Source: Streptomyces sp. Ag109_O5-1 (GTDB taxonomy: Bacteria > Actinomycetota > Actinomycetes > Streptomycetales > Streptomycetaceae). Taken from it: a stretch of 64,000 bases of DNA. The position numbers and the translations under genes were made by a program. Every line of letters starts with the position of its first letter. Within the stretch, counting starts at the first letter, position 1. The notes below the pieces were generated by a model. The model was not told the origin of the DNA. It made no database searches and worked only from the letters and a program-made list of their open reading frames with translations. Of the stretch, positions 32,183 through 40,404 are shown in pieces. Location of the stretch: positions 10,788,001 through 10,852,000 of the forward strand of contig NZ_RKQF01000001.1 in NCBI RefSeq assembly GCF_003814875.1. Direction: 5' to 3'.

Positions 32183-34342
32183 CTAGGCCTCCGATGGAGA
32201 GGGCCCCGGGGACGGCGTGGTCGCCGCCTCTGGATCCGGGACGTCGGTGCCCCCGAGCGGCTCGACTTCGTCGGGCCGGAAGTAGTGGAAACGGCCGTAC
32301 CAGCCGTGCAGTTCGGCCGCCGGATCGTCGTCGACGGTGACGGCGAGATGAGTGCTGCCGTCCACGTCGTGGAAGACGGCGGCCACGGTCGCGGTCCGTC
32401 CGGCCAGGAACATGTCCTGGGCGTCGGCACCCTTGCCGCGCGGACGGAGCCGCACGGGGCACCCGCCGCCGACCCGCACGCCACCGACCAGGACCGTGTC
32501 GGTGGCCGGAGAGAGCCCGTCATCGACACCCTCCTGCCACCAGACGGGCCGGCCGGTGACGGGGGGTTGGCCGTGGGGTCGGCTGGTGGGTCGGCCAGCG
32601 TCGAGGGGTCGGTCGTCGGGTCGGCCGGTGACGGGGGGTTGGCCGTGGGGTCGGCCGGTGCCGGAGGGTTGGCCAACGGGCCGGTTGCCGACCGGGGGTT
32701 CGCCGCCGAGGCGGTTGCTGATCGGCGACTCGCCGCCGGTGCGGTCGTTGCCGGTTCGCCTGCCGCTGGAGCGGCGACCGCCGGTTCGGTGGTCGGTGGC
32801 CCGGTCGTTGTCGGTTCGGTCGGCGCTCGTTCGGTCGCTGCCGGTGTGGTCGTTACGCATGTGGTCGCCGTCGGAGCGGTGATCGCCCGTTCGGCCGCCG
32901 CCGGTTCGGTCGCCGCCGGTTCGGTGGTCGGTGGCCCGGTCGTTGCCGGTTCGGTCGGCGCTCGTTCGGTCGCGGCCGGTGTGGTCGTTACGCATGTGGT
33001 CGCCGTCGGAGCGGTGATCGCCCGTTCGGTCGCCGCCGGTTCGGTCGCCGCCGGTTCGGTGGTCGGTGGCCCGGTCGTTGCCGGTTCGGTCGGTACTCGT
33101 TCGGTCGCTGCCGGTGTCGTCGTTACGGATGTGGTCGCCGTCGGAGCGGTCACCGTCTGTTCGGTCGCCGTCTGTTCGGTCGCCGTCGGTCCGGGTGCCG
33201 CCGTTCCTGTTGTTGCCGGGGCGTTCGTCGGCAGGCCTGAGTGAGCGGATTGCCCCGTGGAGGCGTCCGAGCACCTCCGGTGGCATGGTGTCGACGCGGT
33301 CGAGGATCTCGGCGGCCCGCGGATCCGTCGCCCGTGCCTCGCGCTTCTCCTCGTCCGTCAACAGCATCGTGCGCAGCGTGAGGATCTCGTCGATCTCACC
33401 GGCGTCGTGCAGGTCCCCAGGGCTCTCCGGCGCCACCTGCGGATGGTCGGGGAGGATGATCGGCGAGGAGAGCAGCAGGGCGGACGCCGAGCCGTCCTCG
33501 GGCGCGGTGGCGGGCGGTGCGCCGCCCAGCACCGGGAACGTGAAGTCGTTACGGCAGCTTCGGGCGGCCTCCTGGAGGCCGGTGCCCGGGTCGATCAGGG
33601 AGACGAACTCCGCGCCCTCGACGCCGAGGAGGGTGTGGGTGGCGATCAGGGCGTGGCGGAGCGTCCGGTCGCGGGGGGCACCCGGATCCGCCGTCAGCCC
33701 CTCGTTGGCGGTGCGCACCCGGAGCCGGAAGAGGCCCTCGCCGAGCCGCTCGGTCACGAGCGTGGTGCTCGCCCGCAGCTCTTCCCGGCGCCGTACGATC
33801 CGCCCGGCGCCCGAGGGCAGCGCCTCCGTGTCGACACCGGCCGGTGAGCCCACGGCAACGGTGTGCTCACCGCGGTCCAGGCGGTCCAGCGGGACCGCGA
33901 GGTCGGTCTCCCGTGGCACCGCCTCCTCGAAGGTCAGCTGCACCGTGCCGTCGTCGCAGGTGAGCGAGTCGACAGGCTGCCCCCGGCCGTTCTCGACCTG
34001 CTTGTGCTGCAACTGCAGATACCGCACCCGCAGCCGCAGGACCGCGTCCGGTCGGCGCACCCGCAGCAGGCACTCCGTCTGCTGGTACCAGGAGTCGGCC
34101 GAACCCGACACGCCCGGGCTGACCGGGCCGTCCGCCTCCACCCGGTCCCGGGGGAGAAGGACCCCGAACTGCCAGCGGGCACGATTCTTGGGCGAGGACC
34201 GCCGATAGGGGTAGAGGAGGTAGCCCTCGTAGAGGACGGCATCGGCGACGGCGCTCAGCTGTTCGAAGATCGGTGCGGGACGGTCGGAGCCGTCCACCGG
34301 GGCAGTGCGGGGCGCTCTGCCGTCGACCAGTCCCTCGGCCAT
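32183..34342 (-). CDS. Hydrogenase-operon protein with pentapeptide tandem repeat linker, function unknown
   Basis: This 719-aa protein opens the structural operon (GAGGAGG before ATG at 34342) and ends 3 bp before hhyS. Three parts are visible. Residues about 1-375 form a globular domain (VLYEGYLLYPYRRSSPKNRARWQFG near 37-61, and RTLRHALIATHTLLGVEG near 225). Residues about 380-550 are a hydrophilic tandem repeat of five-residue units of the form T-G-x-D-R, arranged in a 45-residue higher repeat. A Pro/Gly/Arg-rich stretch follows to about 595, then a C-terminal domain of about 120 residues (VVGG-like VLVGGVRVGGGCPVRLRPRGKGADAQDMF split over 605-635, and FHYFRPDEVEPL near 690). No signal peptide or membrane helix is seen. 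Its place just before hhyS suggests a structural or maturation partner, but I do not recognise a known enzyme. Confidence 0.8.
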   Translation of the reverse strand: MAEGLVDGRAPRTAPVDGSDRPAPIFEQLSAVADAVLYEGYLLYPYRRSSPKNRARWQFGVLLPRDRVEADGPVSPGVSGSADSWYQQTECLLRVRRPDAVLRLRVRYLQLQHKQVENGRGQPVDSLTCDDGTVQLTFEEAVPRETDLAVPLDRLDRGEHTVAVGSPAGVDTEALPSGAGRIVRRREELRASTTLVTERLGEGLFRLRVRTANEGLTADPGAPRDRTLRHALIATHTLLGVEGAEFVSLIDPGTGLQEAARSCRNDFTFPVLGGAPPATAPEDGSASALLLSSPIILPDHPQVAPESPGDLHDAGEIDEILTLRTMLLTDEEKREARATDPRAAEILDRVDTMPPEVLGRLHGAIRSLRPADERPGNNRNGGTRTDGDRTDGDRTDGDRSDGDHIRNDDTGSDRTSTDRTGNDRATDHRTGGDRTGGDRTGDHRSDGDHMRNDHTGRDRTSADRTGNDRATDHRTGGDRTGGGRTGDHRSDGDHMRNDHTGSDRTSADRTDNDRATDHRTGGRRSSGRRTGNDRTGGESPISNRLGGEPPVGNRPVGQPSGTGRPHGQPPVTGRPDDRPLDAGRPTSRPHGQPPVTGRPVWWQEGVDDGLSPATDTVLVGGVRVGGGCPVRLRPRGKGADAQDMFLAGRTATVAAVFHDVDGSTHLAVTVDDDPAAELHGWYGRFHYFRPDEVEPLGGTDVPDPEAATTPSPGPSPSEA
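32551..32660. repeat. 72-bp direct repeat in the same gene
   Basis: GGCCGGTGACGGGGGGTTGG begins at 32551 and again at 32623, 72 bp apart, and the identity continues through CCGTGGGGTCGGC. It encodes a 24-residue repeat with RPHGQPPVTGRP in the Pro-rich stretch after the pentapeptide region. Confidence 0.85.
32726..33210. repeat. 135-bp in-gene tandem repeat (15-bp subunits)
   Basis: The 20-mer GTGGTCGCCGTCGGAGCGGT begins at 32861, 32996 and 33131, exactly 135 bp apart, and the two full units between these points differ at few positions; the flanking units are worn. Within each unit a 15-bp motif around CGGTCG..GCCGGTT recurs, so the protein repeats every five residues and every 45 residues. 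The length is a multiple of three, so copy-number change keeps the frame. Confidence 0.92.
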
Positions 34343-34464
34343 GCAGCCTCCTCGGATCCGTAGGCGCGCCCATACCTTCCACCACGGTCACATCGGTCAC
34401 GCCGACTCGCCTCTTCTGGCTGAGCGGGGTTAGGCCGTACGGGTGGGCTCGGGGGTGCGCCGGA

Positions 34465-36645
34465 TCAGCCTGCGGAGGCGGTCCGCGAGGGGTGGTCCGG
34501 GCGGACCGAGAAGGCGATGTCGCCGACCTGCGCCACGATCGCGTCCCGCACGAGGAGCAGGCTCGGCACGGTGCTCTCGGCCGAGGCCCCGGGTGCGGCC
34601 ACCTTGGCCGTGCTCCACCGCCGGGCGCCGGTCCGCCGGTCCAGGGCGAGCAGCCGGCCGTAACGGTTGACGAAGTACAGCTCGTCGTACGTCGACGAGT
34701 ACACCGGCGTGGACAGGTTCTCGATCTGGGTCTCCCGCTGCCACACCCGGCCGGCGTCGCCCGGCCGGAGCGCGGTGACCGTGCCGTCGGGCCCCACGAT
34801 GCACACGACGCCGTCGACCAGGGTGACCGTGCCGTGCCGGACGGCCTTGAAGGGGACCTTGACGACGGCGCCGGTGGCCGGGTCCACCCGGATCAGGCCC
34901 GTGTACGACAGGTTCTGCAGGTCGGTCGACTCGTAGGTGTCGGCCGGCGGCTTCTGCACCGCGAAGAGCAACTCCCCGTCCACGCTGCCGAGGGGGTGCG
35001 ACAGTGCGGGCAGGGTGGCGAGTTCACGGGCCGTGCCGTCGGCCGGGTCGAGGCGCAGGACGCTCATCGAACCGTGGGTGGGATCGTCCTCGGCCGAGCA
35101 CAGGCCGTACGGCACACCGTCCACGACCGCCGGATCGCATGCGGGGCCGGAGGCGGACTTCGCCGGGGTCCGCCACAGGGCCCGGCCCGTGCGGGCGTCG
35201 AAGGCGGCCAGGTGCGACCTGTCGTCCGGCACCACGAGCACACCGCCCTTGAAGAGGAGCGCGGGACGGTCCTGACCGGTGTTGACGTCGGTCGACCACA
35301 ACTGCTTCCGGGTGCCGGGGTCGAGGGCGACCAGCCGCTGAGGGTGGAACGTGTTCTCCGAGTACTTCTTGTCGTACGTGTAGAGGATGCCGTCGCGGGC
35401 GCCCGCGGCCAGCGTGGTCTGGAGGTTGGTGCCGTACCGCCATACGACGCGTCCGGTGGCGGCGTCGATCCGGGCGGTGGTGAAGCCGGTCCCCGCGCAG
35501 TACACCGAGGAGCCGTCCGCTGTGCAGCCGCTCTGCGTGCTGTCCAGGAAATTGCCCCCACTGCCCCGCACGGTCTTGAGCAGGCTCGCCCGCCAGGGCC
35601 GGTAGCCGATGGGCAGCGTGGGGGAGGGCGGGGTGGAACTCCGTTGGGCGGCAGGGGCCTTCGCGGGGGAGTCCGAGTCCGTCACCACGGTGTAGACGGT
35701 CAGCGACACGGCGGCCACGGCCAGGGCCGCGCCGAGGGCGGCGAGGCGGCGCCGACGTCTGCGGACGGGAACCGCGGTGGTGCCGGTCTCGCGCGAGGGG
35801 CCTGGAGCGGTCGGCGGGGGCACGGCGGCGGAGTCGGGCAGGGTCGCCAACAGCTGCTGCAGTTCGGCCAGTCGGGGCCGGAACTCCGGATCCTTGGTCA
35901 GGCAGCGCTCCGCGATGTCGCTCAGCGGATACGGGACCCCCTCCAGCGTCGGCGCCTCGTGCATCACCTGATAGCCCGTCAGGTACGGGCTGCCGCCGTC
36001 GAAGGGGCGGTTGCCGGTGGACGCGTACACCAGGAGCGAGCCCAGCGAGAACACGTCCGAGGCCGCCGTGACGTCACGGGGCGCCGTGAACTGCTCCGGG
36101 GACATGAAGGGCGGTGTCCCGATCAACCGGCCCGTCACGGTGAGGAGTTCGTTGTCGGCCGCCCTGGAGATGCCGAAGTCGATGACCCGCGGCCCGTCCT
36201 CCGCCATCAGTACGTTGCTCGGCTTCAGATCCCGGTGCACCACTCCGGCCTGGTGGATGTCCCGCAGCGCCTCGACCAGTCCCAGCCCGAGCGCGCGCAG
36301 CTTGCGCCCGCTCAACGGCCCGTCCTCCGCGACCACTTCGGCGAGGGTGCGGCCGGGTACGTAGAGCGTCGCCATCCACGGCTGCTCGGCGTCCGGATCG
36401 GCGTCGACCACGGGTGCGGTGAACGCGCCGCTCACCCGCCGGGCCGCGGCGACCTCCTGCTTGAAACGGGTGCGGAACTCGTCGTCGAGTGCGTACTGGG
36501 CGTGGACGACCTTGACCGCGACCTGCCGTCCCGAAGGGGAGTGCGCGAGATAGACGACGCCCATTCCGCCGCTGCCCAGCCGGTCGACGAGTGTGTAGCC
36601 GCCGATGGAGCCGGCGGCCCCCGATTCCCCGGTGCTCAGCGGCAT
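34465..36645 (-). CDS. Membrane Ser/Thr protein kinase with extracellular PQQ-like propeller
   Basis: The 726-aa protein has a complete Hanks-type kinase domain (about 15-270): GSGGMG at 24-29, Lys45, HRDLKPSN at 137-144, DFG at 156-158 and a TPPFMSPEQF activation segment. A basic stretch RRRRRR at 295-300 leads into one membrane helix (about 301-322), then a Ser/Pro linker and a beta-propeller of PQQ-like repeats (about 345-726, units such as ALDPGTRKQLWSTDVNTG and LDRRTGARRWSTAK). The propeller should lie outside the cell as the sensor. The gene points the same way as the hydrogenase structural operon and ends 122 bp before it, so read-through or co-regulation is possible but unproven. Confidence 0.93.
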   Translation of the reverse strand: MPLSTGESGAAGSIGGYTLVDRLGSGGMGVVYLAHSPSGRQVAVKVVHAQYALDDEFRTRFKQEVAAARRVSGAFTAPVVDADPDAEQPWMATLYVPGRTLAEVVAEDGPLSGRKLRALGLGLVEALRDIHQAGVVHRDLKPSNVLMAEDGPRVIDFGISRAADNELLTVTGRLIGTPPFMSPEQFTAPRDVTAASDVFSLGSLLVYASTGNRPFDGGSPYLTGYQVMHEAPTLEGVPYPLSDIAERCLTKDPEFRPRLAELQQLLATLPDSAAVPPPTAPGPSRETGTTAVPVRRRRRRLAALGAALAVAAVSLTVYTVVTDSDSPAKAPAAQRSSTPPSPTLPIGYRPWRASLLKTVRGSGGNFLDSTQSGCTADGSSVYCAGTGFTTARIDAATGRVVWRYGTNLQTTLAAGARDGILYTYDKKYSENTFHPQRLVALDPGTRKQLWSTDVNTGQDRPALLFKGGVLVVPDDRSHLAAFDARTGRALWRTPAKSASGPACDPAVVDGVPYGLCSAEDDPTHGSMSVLRLDPADGTARELATLPALSHPLGSVDGELLFAVQKPPADTYESTDLQNLSYTGLIRVDPATGAVVKVPFKAVRHGTVTLVDGVVCIVGPDGTVTALRPGDAGRVWQRETQIENLSTPVYSSTYDELYFVNRYGRLLALDRRTGARRWSTAKVAAPGASAESTVPSLLLVRDAIVAQVGDIAFSVRPDHPSRTASAG

Positions 36646-36752
36646 TCCCGCTCGCCCTTCCCACTACCCCTGCGCCACAAGGCCGTTCAGGAGGCTCAGC
36701 CTAGGCCCTGCCGGTGCTGGAACCCGAACCGCTGCGACACTTCGGGACGAGG

Positions 36753-37577
36753 TCAGGGGGCGACGAACAGGGCGGGGAAGCGGGGCCCGAGCCAGGGTTT
36801 GCGGCCGAAGGCGAGCACCTGGCCCCGGGCCATGGCGAGCCAGGGGTTGCGCCGGCCGAGGGCGATGAGCAGGAAGGCGACGGGATCGATGACGATCGTG
36901 CAGTCCGGGCGTTCCTGCGGCTCGGGCGCCACATGCACGGTGCCGTCGGTGAGGGTGACCCCGAAGGCGCTGTCGCCACCGCGCAGCCGGATCGTGTAGC
37001 GGGCGGTCAGTCCGGCGGTGACCGAGCGGTCCGCCACGGCCGGCATCACCGAGAGCATGAACGGCATGCACCACCCGACCCGCTCGGCATCGACCATGTG
37101 CGGGCGCCGCAGCGCACGGGCGAGGTCGTAGCCGTGGCCCAGCATGTGCGTGAGCAGGTAGGAGCCGAGTACGGACCGGTCCATCGGGCCGAGCGGGGTG
37201 ACCGGCGCAGGACCGTCCGCCGTGGCGGCCAGGGCGTCCACACTGCGCTCGGCCTGTGCCGTGATCATCGCCGCGAGCGGCTCGGCCCGGCGTTCCCCGA
37301 ACACGGCCAGCGACTCGGCGTTCGCCGCCGCCAGGCTCTGCGGGGTGCCGTTCCCGTACGGGCGTTCCCGGCCCTCCGCCAGGTCGGCCATCAGCTCGTT
37401 GGCCAGCGCCAGATGGGCCGCCGCCTCGCCGACCGTCCACTCCGACCCCGGTACGGCGGCACTCGTGTCGGCCGCGCCGACCAGCACCGCCGCGATGTCG
37501 GCGGCGCTCTGCCGTATCGCCTGCCCGAGCCCTTCGCGCAGCGCTCCCTGGACGTTCTGCCGTGCCGCCTGATCCAC
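36753..37577 (-). CDS. Mycothiol-dependent maleylpyruvate isomerase-like protein with SCP2-like domain
   Basis: GTG at 37577 (AAGGGG upstream) gives 274 aa. The N-terminal DinB-like four-helix part (about 1-150) has WTVGEAAAHLALANELM near 48-64 and ends with LLTHMLGHGYDLARAL near 140-155, the pattern of maleylpyruvate isomerase N-terminal domains that bind a metal and mycothiol. The C-terminal part (about 165-274) resembles an SCP2 sterol-carrier fold (CTIVIDPVAFLLIALGRRNPWLA). Such proteins are numerous in mycothiol-making actinobacteria and most have unknown substrates. A longer TTG start at 37610 is less likely. Confidence 0.75.
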   Translation of the reverse strand: MDQAARQNVQGALREGLGQAIRQSAADIAAVLVGAADTSAAVPGSEWTVGEAAAHLALANELMADLAEGRERPYGNGTPQSLAAANAESLAVFGERRAEPLAAMITAQAERSVDALAATADGPAPVTPLGPMDRSVLGSYLLTHMLGHGYDLARALRRPHMVDAERVGWCMPFMLSVMPAVADRSVTAGLTARYTIRLRGGDSAFGVTLTDGTVHVAPEPQERPDCTIVIDPVAFLLIALGRRNPWLAMARGQVLAFGRKPWLGPRFPALFVAP

Positions 37578-37809
37578 GCCGGTTGCCCCTTTCTGTCGCG
37601 CGGTACCCAATCAGACGTTCGGGCGCACGACAAGCCCCGGGGGTGGTCAGCGAGAGCAGTGCTCGCGCGGTGCGTGCGGAGGAGGCCATCGGAGGTGGCG
37701 CCCCGCGGCCGTGCAAGGACTGGGGTGTCACCACGGTTCGAGCACGCCGGGAGTCGGGTTGTGTGAGGCATCGCAGGGATGCCACGTCGCCACGCCGGAG
37801 GGCTGAGCC

Positions 37810-38619
37810 ATGACCACCCCGATCCCCGTCTACTTCATCCACGGGCTGTGGCTGCACAGCGCCTCCTGGCAGCCGTGGGTCGATCTGTTCCGTCAGGAGG
37901 GCTACGAGCCGTCCGCCCCGGGTTGGCCGGGGGACCCCGACACCGTGGCGGAGGCCCGGGCGAACCCGGAGAGCATCGCCGACCACGGCATCGACGACGT
38001 CGTGGAGCACTACGCGGCACTGATCGCCGCACTGCCGTCGCCGCCCGTCCTGATCGGCCACTCCTTCGGCGGCATGATCGCGCAGAAGCTGCTCGGCCAG
38101 GACCGCGCCGCCGCGGCCGTCGCGATCGACGCCGCGCAGATCAAGGGCGTACTGCCGCTGCCGTTGTCGGCGCTCAGGGCCACCCTCCCGGTGTTCAGGA
38201 ACCCCGCCAACAAGCGCCGCTCGGTGTCCCTGACCGCCGAGCAGTTCCGGTTCGCCTTCGGCAACGCGATCCCCGAGGAGGAGTCCGCGGAGCTGTACGA
38301 ACGCTGGACCATCCCCGCCCCCGGCAAGCCGCTCTACGAGGCGGCCTCGGCCAACTTCAACCCGCACTCCCCGGCGAAGGTCGACACCGAGAACTCCGGG
38401 CGGGGCCCGCTGCTGCTGATCTCGGGCGGCAAGGACCACACCGTTCCCGAGACCGTCACCCGCGCCACCCTCAAGCAGTACCGGCACTCCGACGCCGTCA
38501 CCGACATCATCGGCTTCCCCGAACGCGGGCACTCCCTGACCATCGACGGCGGCTGGCGCGAAGTCGCCGAGACGGTCCTGGCCTGGCTGGGCCGGCAGAA
38601 CCTGGGGACCGCGCGATGA
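37810..38619 (+). CDS. Alpha/beta hydrolase
   Basis: The 269-aa protein has the oxyanion segment VYFIHGLWLHSASW near residues 7-20, the nucleophile elbow GHSFGG near 78-83 (Ser80), an Asp in SGGKDHTVP near 212 and a His in PERGHSLTID near 243, a full catalytic triad. It starts at ATG with a GGAG-like site 10 nt before. It overlaps the following SDR gene by ATGA, so the two form an operon, probably continued by the cupin gene. The substrate is unknown. Confidence 0.87.
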   Translation: MTTPIPVYFIHGLWLHSASWQPWVDLFRQEGYEPSAPGWPGDPDTVAEARANPESIADHGIDDVVEHYAALIAALPSPPVLIGHSFGGMIAQKLLGQDRAAAAVAIDAAQIKGVLPLPLSALRATLPVFRNPANKRRSVSLTAEQFRFAFGNAIPEEESAELYERWTIPAPGKPLYEAASANFNPHSPAKVDTENSGRGPLLLISGGKDHTVPETVTRATLKQYRHSDAVTDIIGFPERGHSLTIDGGWREVAETVLAWLGRQNLGTAR

Positions 38620-39437
38620 CGACGAGCACCTCCGGGCCCGCCGCCTGCGACCTCGGTCTGGCCGGGCAGACCGCCGTGGTCACCGGGGCCGGGCGCGGCA
38701 TCGGCCTGGCGATCGTCGAGGCTCTTCTCGGCGCCGGAGCTCGTGTCGTCGCGGGTTCACGGAGCCGCAGCGACGGCCTTGACGCCCTGGTCAAGAACGG
38801 TGCCGAACTCACCGTCGTGGAGCTGGACCTGACCGAGCCCGACGCCCCGGCCGCGCTGGTGGCGGAGGCGGTCGCCGGGTACGGCGGCGTGGACGTGCTG
38901 GTGAACAACGTCGGCGCGGTGCGCCCGCGGGTGGACGGCTTCCAGGCCGTGTCCGACGCCGACTGGGACTGGGCTTTCACGATCAACTTCATGGCCGCCG
39001 TGCGGGCGACCCGTGCAGCGCTGCCCCACCTGATCGCGAGCGGCGACGGACGGATCGTCACCGTCTCCTCGGTCAACGGGCGTCTGCCCGATCCGCTGGT
39101 CATCGACTACAGCGCCGCCAAAGCGGCGCTGACGAACTTCTGCAAGGCCCTGTCCAAGGAGGTCGGGCCGGAGGGCGTCCGCGTCAACACGGTGAGCCCC
39201 GGCCCGGTCGAGACGGCGCTGTGGAAGGGCGCGGGCGGTGTCGCCGACACCGTTGGGCAGTCGCTGGGCGTCGACCCGGGCGAGGTGGCCCGCAACGCCG
39301 CCGGGGCGGCGGCCACCGGCCGGTTCAGCACCCCTGCCGAAGTCGCCGACCTCGTGCTCCACCTGGCCAGCCGGCGCTCGGGAAACATCACCGGCGCCGA
39401 CTTCGTGATCGACGGCGGCATGACCGACGCCCTCTGA
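38616..39437 (+). CDS. Short-chain dehydrogenase/reductase
   Basis: The 273-aa protein has the classical SDR layout: cofactor motif TGAGRGIG near residues 25-32, NNVG near 95-98, catalytic Ser in TVSSVNG near 148 and YSAAK near 164-168, and the GPVETALW loop near 195. The C-terminal SGNITGADFVIDGGMT is typical of 3-oxoacyl-ACP reductase-like members. Its start overlaps the alpha/beta hydrolase stop by 4 bp. A role in a small degradation or tailoring pathway with its two neighbours is inferred from the operon only. Confidence 0.92.
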   Translation: MTTSTSGPAACDLGLAGQTAVVTGAGRGIGLAIVEALLGAGARVVAGSRSRSDGLDALVKNGAELTVVELDLTEPDAPAALVAEAVAGYGGVDVLVNNVGAVRPRVDGFQAVSDADWDWAFTINFMAAVRATRAALPHLIASGDGRIVTVSSVNGRLPDPLVIDYSAAKAALTNFCKALSKEVGPEGVRVNTVSPGPVETALWKGAGGVADTVGQSLGVDPGEVARNAAGAAATGRFSTPAEVADLVLHLASRRSGNITGADFVIDGGMTDAL

Positions 39438-39514
39438 CCGCCGTACAGCCGCAGGGCCCGCAGCCGGACCTCCCCGCCGCCCGGCCCTGCTCAGCCCCGA
39501 CCGATGGAGTCGCC

Positions 39515-39994
39515 TTGACCCGCTTCTTTCCCACCTTCGAGCCGACGCCGGAGCGTGAACCGTTCTGGTTCCTCGGGGGCCAGGCCAGGATTCTGCTGCC
39601 CGGCAGCGCCACCGAGAACAGGCTCAGCCTGATGGAGTTCGCGGACCCGGCCGGGCACGCACCGCCGCACCACGTCCACGAGGACGAGGAGGAGGTCTGG
39701 TTCGTCCTGGACGGCGAGGTGACCTTCTTCGTCGGCGACCGACGCCACGATCTGACACCCGGCCAGGTCGCCTACGGACCGCGCGGTGTCCCGCACAGCT
39801 ACCTGGTGCGTTCGCCCGAGGGCGCGCGCCTGGCCGTCCTGTTCAGCCCGGCCTGGATAGAGGAGTACTTCAGGGCCAACGGCACCCCGGTCGCCGAGGC
39901 CGGCGACCTGCCGCCGGCCTTCGACCTGGGCGCGGTGGTCGCCTCGGCCGAGGCGTTCCACCTGCGGGTCACCGGCCCGCCGCCGACGTCGTGA
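39515..39994 (+). CDS. Cupin-domain protein
   Basis: TTG at 39515 with GGAG 6 nt upstream gives 159 aa. The cupin metal site is visible in PPHHVHEDEEEVWFVLDGE near residues 49-67 (two His and a Glu) and in the second motif GVPHSYLVRSPEGARLAVLF near 91-110. It lies 77 bp after the SDR gene and is likely the third gene of the hydrolase-SDR-cupin group. Small single-domain cupins of this type include dioxygenases and isomerases; the reaction is not evident. Confidence 0.85.
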   Translation: MTRFFPTFEPTPEREPFWFLGGQARILLPGSATENRLSLMEFADPAGHAPPHHVHEDEEEVWFVLDGEVTFFVGDRRHDLTPGQVAYGPRGVPHSYLVRSPEGARLAVLFSPAWIEEYFRANGTPVAEAGDLPPAFDLGAVVASAEAFHLRVTGPPPTS

Positions 39995-40404
39995 GCGCTG
40001 CCCCCTGACCGACGGGCCCGCGCGGGGCAGCGGCGGGACCGCGCGTACGGACATGGCCCCCGCGCACCTGCGAGCAGGCGCACCGGCCATGGTCGAACGC
40101 CGTGACAACGGGCCCTGAAGGGGCATGCCGGCGGCTCGATCCCGGCGATGACGGACGGCGCGCGGCCGACGGGCTGCTGCCGCAACCTGCCGACGTGGCC
40201 GGGCCGTTGGGGGACGCCGCCGGGCCGCCGGGCGGCTGCTCCCCGGCGGCCGGGTGGAAGAACCGCGCGGACACTGGCTGGTCCTGGGCCGAGGCGAATT
40301 GAGAGCCCGGCGCACCCTGCTCTCCCGTTCAGATCGTCGGCCGCGGCGCAGTACCCTGACCTTCCAGACAGGCCGAGTCCGGGGACCCGGCTGATGGGGG
40401 GAAC
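39995..40404. other. Gene-free stretch before the first LAL regulator
   Basis: No frame here has protein-like composition. An imperfect inverted repeat around 40051-40092 (ATGGCCCCCGCGCACCTGC ... GCGCACCGGCCATGG) may be a terminator for the cupin transcript, and the last 100 bp probably hold the promoter of the LAL gene. Confidence 0.5.

Noticed and set aside
32726..33210. CRISPR array
   Set aside because: Repeats are contiguous 135-bp units with 15-bp substructure and no unique spacers, and lie inside a coding frame.
31703..33244. Plus-strand Val/Gly/Ala repeat protein opposite hhyS and the repeat gene
   Set aside because: Its repeats are the complement of the pentapeptide array; the minus strand has the ribosome site, operon context and flanking domains.
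34273..36999. 908-codon open frame opposite the Ser/Thr kinase
   Set aside because: No domain or signal; the kinase on the other strand has complete motifs.
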